64,000 nt of DNA. Origin: JBCBSZ01 sp039818945 (GTDB lineage: Bacteria; Actinomycetota; Acidimicrobiia; Acidimicrobiales; Poriferisodalaceae). How positions within the stretch are numbered: position 1 is the stretch's first letter; each line of letters begins with the position of its first letter. The stretch covers positions 58,036 to 122,035 of the forward strand of contig JBCBSZ010000006.1 in assembly GCA_039818945.1 (NCBI GenBank), written 5' to 3'. Under the pieces are notes generated by a model, which saw only the letters and a program-made list of their open reading frames with translations, searched no databases and had not been told where the DNA came from. Positions 59,097 through 64,000 of this stretch are shown here, in pieces. The position numbers were made by a program, and so were the translations under genes.

Positions 59097-62096
59097 ATGC
59101 GCCCATCGTCGGCCCCCGACCGCCACGCCTGGCTCGCGATCGTGGCGGCGCTCGCACTCGTGGCCTCGGCCTGCGCCTCCGGCGCCGCCGGCGACGACGC
59201 CGCGGACACCGTCATCGGACCGGCGGTGCTCGACCCCGACGACCCCGAGGTCGCCGACCCGTGGGGCGACGGTCTGACCCGGGTCGTCGTGCGTTGGGAC
59301 GACGACGCGGCCCCTCCCCCCGCCGACGGACCGTCACGGCTGCGCGCCGCCACCGGTGAGCACTTCGAGGACGTCGACCCCTCCCACCCGCTCGCGGGCA
59401 CCCCGTCGGATCCCGCGCCCGCCGACGAGCCCCGGCCGGCGCCGTCGACGTCGCTCCCCGAACCCTCCACGCCCGAGGTGAGCGCGCCGGGTGAGGTGGT
59501 CGACGACCATCCGCTGCTCGATCAGGACGGCGTCGTGTCGGTCGTCGCGGGAGGTGACGGCTACTACCAGGTCACGGCCGACCTCGAGGTCGACGAGGTG
59601 CTGGCCCTCCCGGGCGTCCGCGGTGGCTGGCGCGAGCAGGTGGCCACGATCAGCGCCGACCCGATGCGCGGCGACGAGTGGTACCTCGACGACACCGCCG
59701 GCGTCGCGGCGCCGGAGTTGTGGGACCGCGCCGACGGTTCCGGGATCGTCGTGGCGATCATCGACACCGGCGTCGACCTCTCCCACCCGGACCTGGTCGC
59801 GAACCTCTGGACGAACGACGGCGAGATCTGCGGCAACGGGATCGACGACGACGGCAACGGCTACCGCGACGACTGCACGGGCTGGGACTTCGTGAACGGC
59901 GACGCGGACCCGTCCGACGACCACGGGCACGGCACCCACGTCGCCGGCACGGTGGCGGCGACAGCCGACAACGACCTCGGCGTCGCCGGCGTGGCGCCCG
60001 GCGCGCGGATCATGCCGCTGAAGGTCCTGAACTCCCGCGGCAGCGGTGGGTTCTTCGGCGTCGCCCAGGCGATCCGCTACGCCGTCGATCACGGAGCCGA
60101 CGTGATCAACCTGTCGCTCGGCGCCGTCGGGGCCCGCTCCTTCTACATGGAGGACGCGCTGAACCACTCGACCCGGGCCGACGTGCTCGTCGTGGCCGCC
60201 GCAGGGAACAACGCCGGCGACAACGACGTGCAGCCCGTCTACCCGGCCTCCTACCCGCACCCGAACCTCGTGTCGGTCGGCGCGTCGACCCAGGCCGATG
60301 CGGTCGCCTGGTTCTCGAACTACGGCGCGACCAGCGTGGACGTCTTCGCTCCCGGCGACAACATCCTCTCGACCTACCCGGGCGGTCGGTACGCCCGCAT
60401 GCGGGGCACCTCGATGGCCTCACCCGTCGCCGCCGGCGTCGCGGCGCAGCTGCTGTCGCTCGACCCGTCGGCCACGGTCGGCACGATCACGGACGCGCTC
60501 CTCCGTGGGACCACCCCCGGCGACGCCTACGCCGGCCGATCGGTGACCGGCGGCCGGGTGCACGCACCGGGCGCGGCCGAGTTGCTCGTGCCGGGCGTCG
60601 GCTTCGACGTGTCCGGGCTCCTCGGTCTCGAGGCCGACGTCGCGGCACCGATCAGCGCCGAGCCGGTCGTCCACCCGTCGAGCGACCTCGACACCTCGAA
60701 CACCAGCGTCCGGGCCACCCTGCTCATCGACCACGACGGCCAGGTCCGCACCGTCGCTCGCCACGACCTGCTGGTCGACGGCGCGCCGGCGAGCACCGAC
60801 GACGAGGGCCGGGTGCTCGGCCAGGTGCGCGCCGACGCGCCGACGCTCGACCTCGAGCTGGCGCTGCCCGCCGGCCGGTACGGGCTGCTGCTCGAGCTCG
60901 TCGACGACGCCGGGCAGCGGGTCGGCCTCGCCGGTCTCACCGGCTTCGAGGTGGTCGGCGAACCGGACCCCACGCCGACGACCACGACCGTGCCGGCCTC
61001 GCCGACCACCACCACGCCGGACGACGGCGGAGACGGCGGCCCGACCCCGGCACCCACGACCACCACCACGCCGGACAGCGGCGGAGGTGGCGGCACCACC
61101 CCGGCACCCACGACCACCACCACACCGAGCGGCGGCGGAGGAGGGGGCGGCGGCACGCCGACGGTGACGACCATCCCCACCGTCGATCCCGGCGCTCCGA
61201 CCACCACGACACCGAGCGGCGGGGGTGGCTCCACCTCGCCGACGACGCCGACCAGCCCGACCACCAGCCCGACCACCACGGCACCGTCGTCGCCGACCAC
61301 CACGCCGGGCAGCGGCGGCGGCACCTCGCCGACCCCCACGACGCCGGCGACGACCACCCCGCCGACGACCGGCGCGCCGACGACGACGGCCCCGGGCGGC
61401 GGCGGCGGCACCCCGACCACGACCATTCCGCCGATCGGCACCGAGCCCTCCGTCGGCGAGATCGCGATCTCCGCGGTCTCGCCGAACGCCGGGTCCATCG
61501 CCGGCGGCGACACCGTGGTGATCACCGGTGGCGACTTCGGCACCCAACCGACCGTGCTCTTCGGCGACCGCCCGGCCACCGTGCTGGTGAACATCGCCGG
61601 CGTGCAGCTGCTGGTGACCACACCGACGGCTCCGGCCGGTGCGGTGGACGTGGTCGTCAGCGACGGCTCGCGCACCGGCACGCTGCCGAACGGCTTCCTC
61701 TACCTCGATCCGTCGGGCGGCTCACCGGGCTCGCCGTCGACGCCGACCACGACGGTCCCGGTGCCCGACGGTGGCGCCCCGACCACGACGACCCCCGGCG
61801 ACAGCACGCCGTCGATCACGATCCCGGACGTCACCACGACGACGACCCCGGTCGATGACGGCGGTGGCACGACCCCCACGACCTCGACCACGACGCCGTC
61901 CGGCGGCGGCACCGTGCCGACCACCGAGGCGCCCGACGTGACCGCCCCGTCGACGACCGTGCCCTCGATCGTGACGGGGCCCGGCGGCATCAGCATCGGA
62001 CTGCTCCCGACCGATCTCGCCGACCTCGGTCTCACCTCGGCCGATCTGGTCGCCTCGACCTGCATCGCCGATCCGTGCGCCGCTGCGATGCGGTGA
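59097..62096 (+). CDS. Secreted subtilisin-like (S8) serine protease with Thr/Pro-rich linker and IPT/TIG domain
   Basis: 999 residues. A signal sequence ends near residue 26 (LALVASACASG, Cys26 could be lipid-modified but the lipobox is weak). An acidic propeptide-like part precedes the S8 domain, with D223 in AIIDTGVDLSHPD, H278 in HGHGTHVAGT, N371 in AAAGNN and S439 in GTSMASP. A beta domain (~520-645) leads to a long Thr/Pro/Gly-rich stretch. An IPT/TIG domain (~805-890, VSPNAGSIAGGDTVVITGG, TVLFGDRPATV) is followed by a second Thr-rich tail. It should degrade or process proteins at the cell surface. ATG 59097 follows GGAGGG. Confidence 0.88.
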   Translation: MRPSSAPDRHAWLAIVAALALVASACASGAAGDDAADTVIGPAVLDPDDPEVADPWGDGLTRVVVRWDDDAAPPPADGPSRLRAATGEHFEDVDPSHPLAGTPSDPAPADEPRPAPSTSLPEPSTPEVSAPGEVVDDHPLLDQDGVVSVVAGGDGYYQVTADLEVDEVLALPGVRGGWREQVATISADPMRGDEWYLDDTAGVAAPELWDRADGSGIVVAIIDTGVDLSHPDLVANLWTNDGEICGNGIDDDGNGYRDDCTGWDFVNGDADPSDDHGHGTHVAGTVAATADNDLGVAGVAPGARIMPLKVLNSRGSGGFFGVAQAIRYAVDHGADVINLSLGAVGARSFYMEDALNHSTRADVLVVAAAGNNAGDNDVQPVYPASYPHPNLVSVGASTQADAVAWFSNYGATSVDVFAPGDNILSTYPGGRYARMRGTSMASPVAAGVAAQLLSLDPSATVGTITDALLRGTTPGDAYAGRSVTGGRVHAPGAAELLVPGVGFDVSGLLGLEADVAAPISAEPVVHPSSDLDTSNTSVRATLLIDHDGQVRTVARHDLLVDGAPASTDDEGRVLGQVRADAPTLDLELALPAGRYGLLLELVDDAGQRVGLAGLTGFEVVGEPDPTPTTTTVPASPTTTTPDDGGDGGPTPAPTTTTTPDSGGGGGTTPAPTTTTTPSGGGGGGGGTPTVTTIPTVDPGAPTTTTPSGGGGSTSPTTPTSPTTSPTTTAPSSPTTTPGSGGGTSPTPTTPATTTPPTTGAPTTTAPGGGGGTPTTTIPPIGTEPSVGEIAISAVSPNAGSIAGGDTVVITGGDFGTQPTVLFGDRPATVLVNIAGVQLLVTTPTAPAGAVDVVVSDGSRTGTLPNGFLYLDPSGGSPGSPSTPTTTVPVPDGGAPTTTTPGDSTPSITIPDVTTTTTPVDDGGGTTPTTSTTTPSGGGTVPTTEAPDVTAPSTTVPSIVTGPGGISIGLLPTDLADLGLTSADLVASTCIADPCAAAMR
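60970..61435 (+). repeat. Thr/Pro/Gly low-complexity linker in the S8 protease
   Basis: Imperfect units of PTTTTTPxxGGGG repeat over about 155 codons (for example PAPTTTTTPDSGGGGGT followed by PAPTTTTTPSGGGG). The repeated ACCACC and GGCGGCGG runs create long open frames on all strands here, which are shadows. Such linkers are O-mannosylated in many actinobacterial secreted proteins. Confidence 0.8.
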
Positions 62097-62150
62097 CCCC
62101 GGGGCCGTCCCCACGGCGCCGATCGCCGGCCGGCCAGTAGCGTCGGCGCC

Positions 62151-63435
62151 GTGGTCGCCCTCCAGCTCAGAACCTCGGAGATCTCCGTCGCCGATCTCCT
62201 GGACCTTCCGTGGTCGATACCGATCGACGAGTGGCCCGAGGACATCACCGTGCGCCTCCCCCGGGGAACGCACCGCCACCCCGTCTGCTTCGTCGAGCGG
62301 TCCGGGGTGTACCTCGCACTGAAGGAGCTGCCGGAGCGGCTCGTGCGTCGCGAGTTCGAGCTGCTCAGCCACCTGACGGAGGAGGGACTGCCGGTCGTCG
62401 ACGTCGTCGGCACCGCCCTCTCCCGCCGCGGCGACGACGGCTCGCGGCTCGAGGGCGTGATCATCACCCGCCACCTCTCCTACTCCCTGCCCTACCGCTC
62501 GCTGTTCCGTGGCCCGGTCGTGCCCGACGTGCGCCAGCGCCTCATCGACGCACTGGCCGTGCTGCTCGTCCGCATCCACCTCGGCGGGTTCTTCTGGGGT
62601 GACTGCTCGCTCAACAACGCGTTGTTCCGTCGCGACGCCGGCGCGCTGGCGGCGTTCGTGGTCGACGTCGAGACCGGTGAGCTGCACGACGAGCTGACCG
62701 ACGGCCAGCGTGGCTACGAGCTCGACATCGCGGCCGAGAACATCGCGGGCGGGCTCTTCGATCTCGTGGCGGCGGGTCGGATCGACGAGACCGACCTCGA
62801 CCCGTTCGAGGTGGTCGAGAGCCTCCGCAAGCGCTACGACGACCTCTGGACCGAGCTGACGCGCACCGACGAGGTCCGCGGCGACGAGCTGTTCCGCATC
62901 AACGAGCGGCTGCGGCGGGTCAACGAGCTCGGCTTCGACACCGCCGAGGTCGAGGTGCTCGAGACCGACGGCGAACGCCGGTTCAGGTTCCGACCCGTCG
63001 TCGTCGAGGAGGGGCACCACAAGCGGGTGCTCGCCCAGCTCACCGGCATCGAGGTCACGCAGGAGAACCAGGCCCGCCGGCTGCTCAACGCCATCCGCGG
63101 CTTCGGGGCCTGGGTGTCGGAGGCCGAGGGTCGCGATCTGCCCGAGGGTGTGGTGGCCTACCGCTGGTTGACCGAGCGGTGGGACCCGACGATGGCGTCG
63201 ATCCCCGCCGAGCTGGCCGGCCGGGCTCGAGCCGGCGGAGATCTATCACCAGGTGCTCGAGCACAACTGGTTCCTGTCGGAGCAGGCGGGCACGGACGTG
63301 GGCCTGCCCGTGGCCGTCGAGTCGTACATCGAGTCGGTGCTCCGCCACCAGCCCGACGAGCGGATCGTGATCGACCAGCCGACCACCGCGCTCGACCTCG
63401 GCGAGATCGCCGCGCTCGACGACCCGGGCACGTGA
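62151..63435 (+). pseudogene. DUF4032 kinase-like protein, frameshifted near 63223-63225
   Basis: Intact reading covers residues 1-~358: FVERSGVYLALKELPERLVRREFELLSHL (lysine and glutamate as in kinases), ITRHLSYSLPYRSLF, FFWGDCSLNNALFRRDAGAL (catalytic-loop-like) and FVVDVETGELHDELT (DFG-like). The reading then breaks at GGCCGGGCTCGAG. Removing one G restores LEPAEIYHQVLEHNWFLSEQ and runs to TGA 63435. It overlaps the following gene by four bases (GTGA), which argues the intended frame is the restored one. Either an assembly error or a recent mutation causes the break. In family members this protein is an LPS-kinase-like fold of unknown function. Confidence 0.75.
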
Positions 63436-63820
63436 ACGACGCGACGGATCGCGGCCTGGTCGAGGCGCTCGACCTGGCCCGCGTCGCCGACGACCAGCTC
63501 GCGGCGGCGAGCGATCTCCGCGTCGACCGGGGCAGGGTGGGCCGCCTGCTCGAGCTCGTGGGGCTGACGCTGTCGCGGACGGCCGGCCGTCGCGGCCCCA
63601 CCCCGAGAGCGTGCGCCGCGCCGCCGAGGCGCTCGACGAGCTGGCGACGTGCTGTGCCTCGATCGACCGTGCCGCCGTGGCGGCGGCCGCCTCGGGCTCC
63701 GAGACCTGGGGCGACGAGCTCTGGTCGGACCGGATCGACGGCTGGGAGGCGAGGCGACGGGTCGACCGGCTGGTCGGGGTGCTCGAGCGGGAGCTGCTCG
63801 CCCGCCGCGGCGAGGGGTGA
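63432..63820 (+). pseudogene. Small hypothetical protein, frameshifted near 63601-63604
   Basis: About 129 residues after adding one base. The first half reads DATDRGLVEALDLARVADDQ and LLELVGLTLSRTAGRRG. The frame then breaks in CCCCACCCCGAG; with one extra C it continues ESVRRAAEALDELATCCASI and ends in LVGVLERELLARRGEG. It is helical and I do not recognise its family. It overlaps the DUF4032 gene by four bases and lies just before a tRNA. The two breaks, one gain and one loss, occur within 400 bases. Confidence 0.6.
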
Positions 63821-63821
63821 G

Positions 63822-63893
63822 AGCGGGCGACGGGAATCGAACCCGCATCATCGGCTTGGAAGGCCGAAGCTCTAGCCATTGAGCTACGCCCGC
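63822..63893 (-). tRNA. tRNA-Gly (anticodon UCC)
   Basis: A complete cloverleaf: acceptor stem GCGGGCG with CGCCCGC, discriminator U, anticodon loop CUUCCAA giving UCC, and T arm GCGGGTTCGATTCCCGT. There are 72 bases and no CCA is encoded. It reads GGA/GGG codons. It lies right after the frameshifted small gene on the opposite strand. Confidence 0.95.
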
Positions 63894-63957
63894 AGGAGCG
63901 CGCCGATCAGGGTACCGGGTCGGGTGTCGGCCGGAACGGTCGTGGCAGGATGCGTCG

Positions 63958-64000
63958 ATGGTGCGACCCGGCAGCGAGCGGATCGATCTGACGACGGCGG
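63958..64000 (+). CDS. Start of an unidentified gene, cut by the window edge
   Basis: ATG 63958 begins an open frame MVRPGSERIDLTTA that runs off the edge. Only 14 residues are visible, which is too few to assign a family. An ATG nine bases upstream closes quickly, so 63958 is the only candidate. A leader of about 64 bases separates it from the tRNA. Confidence 0.3.
   Translation, partial: MVRPGSERIDLTTA

Noticed and set aside
60970..61435. Possible CRISPR-like repeats
   Set aside because: The repeats are imperfect, codon-phased and have no unique spacers; they encode a Thr/Pro/Gly linker. No other CRISPR-like array was seen.
60420..61681. Long minus-strand frames rich in Gly/Val or Arg/Gly over the protease linker
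   Set aside because: They are shadows of the ACC/GGC repeats that encode Thr and Gly on the plus strand.

Overview
The window is about 64 kb of very GC-rich DNA, densely packed with genes that often overlap by 1-8 bases and frequently start with GTG. The gene content is actinobacterial: class II DAHP synthase, a WS/DGAT acyltransferase, a SARP-type regulator, mreBCD-mrdA-rodA followed by rne-rplU-rpmA-obg-proB, and tig-clpP-clpX-folC-ndk. A cell-shape operon plus a complete Mrp antiporter suggests a free-living rod-shaped actinobacterium, possibly of the Acidimicrobiia. The class-level placement is inference.

Region 1 (1-8.4 kb) is an aromatic-catabolism island. It holds the start of a Rieske oxygenase, a split PEP-synthase-like pair resembling phenylphosphate or 4-cresol phosphorylating enzymes, a histidine phosphatase, two extradiol (VOC) dioxygenases, an IclR regulator flanked by two similar inverted repeats, a HAD protein and a 2-keto-4-pentenoate hydratase-type enzyme. 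Region 2 (8.6-21.8 kb) is accessory: a 1065-residue SARP/AAA regulator, orphan proteins, an alcohol dehydrogenase-TetR pair, a phosphoribosyltransferase-HAD fusion, a molybdopterin oxidoreductase with a kinase-like partner, and an ECF sigma factor overlapping a membrane-anchored beta-propeller protein.

Region 3 (21.8-32.3 kb) has rsfS, a degenerate LCP-LytR_C protein and nadD. These are followed by a primary-like sigma factor, DAHP synthase, WS/DGAT, a TetR regulator with two matching operators, and a MoxR/CoxE pair. Region 4 (32.5-39.3 kb) is a seven-gene mrpABCDEFG Na+/H+ antiporter operon with two small genes at its end.

Region 5 (39.4-59 kb) is a long minus-strand housekeeping array: proB, obgE, rpmA, rplU, rne, DUF2344 and radical SAM genes, rodA, mrdA, mreD, mreC, mreB, ndk, folC, clpX, clpP and tig. 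Inserted on the opposite strand between rpmA and obgE is a microbial rhodopsin with the complete NDQ motif of light-driven sodium pumps (N97, D101, Q108, Schiff-base K234). This is the standout of the window. It lies about 3.5 kb from the Mrp antiporter, so a light-driven Na+ exporter and a Na+/H+ antiporter are neighbours. No retinal-synthesis gene is visible here.

Region 6 (59-64 kb) holds a secreted subtilisin-like protease with a long Thr/Pro/Gly-rich linker, a kinase-like DUF4032 gene and its partner that each carry a one-base frameshift, a tRNA-Gly(UCC) and the start of one more gene. No CRISPR array, insertion sequence or prophage was seen.
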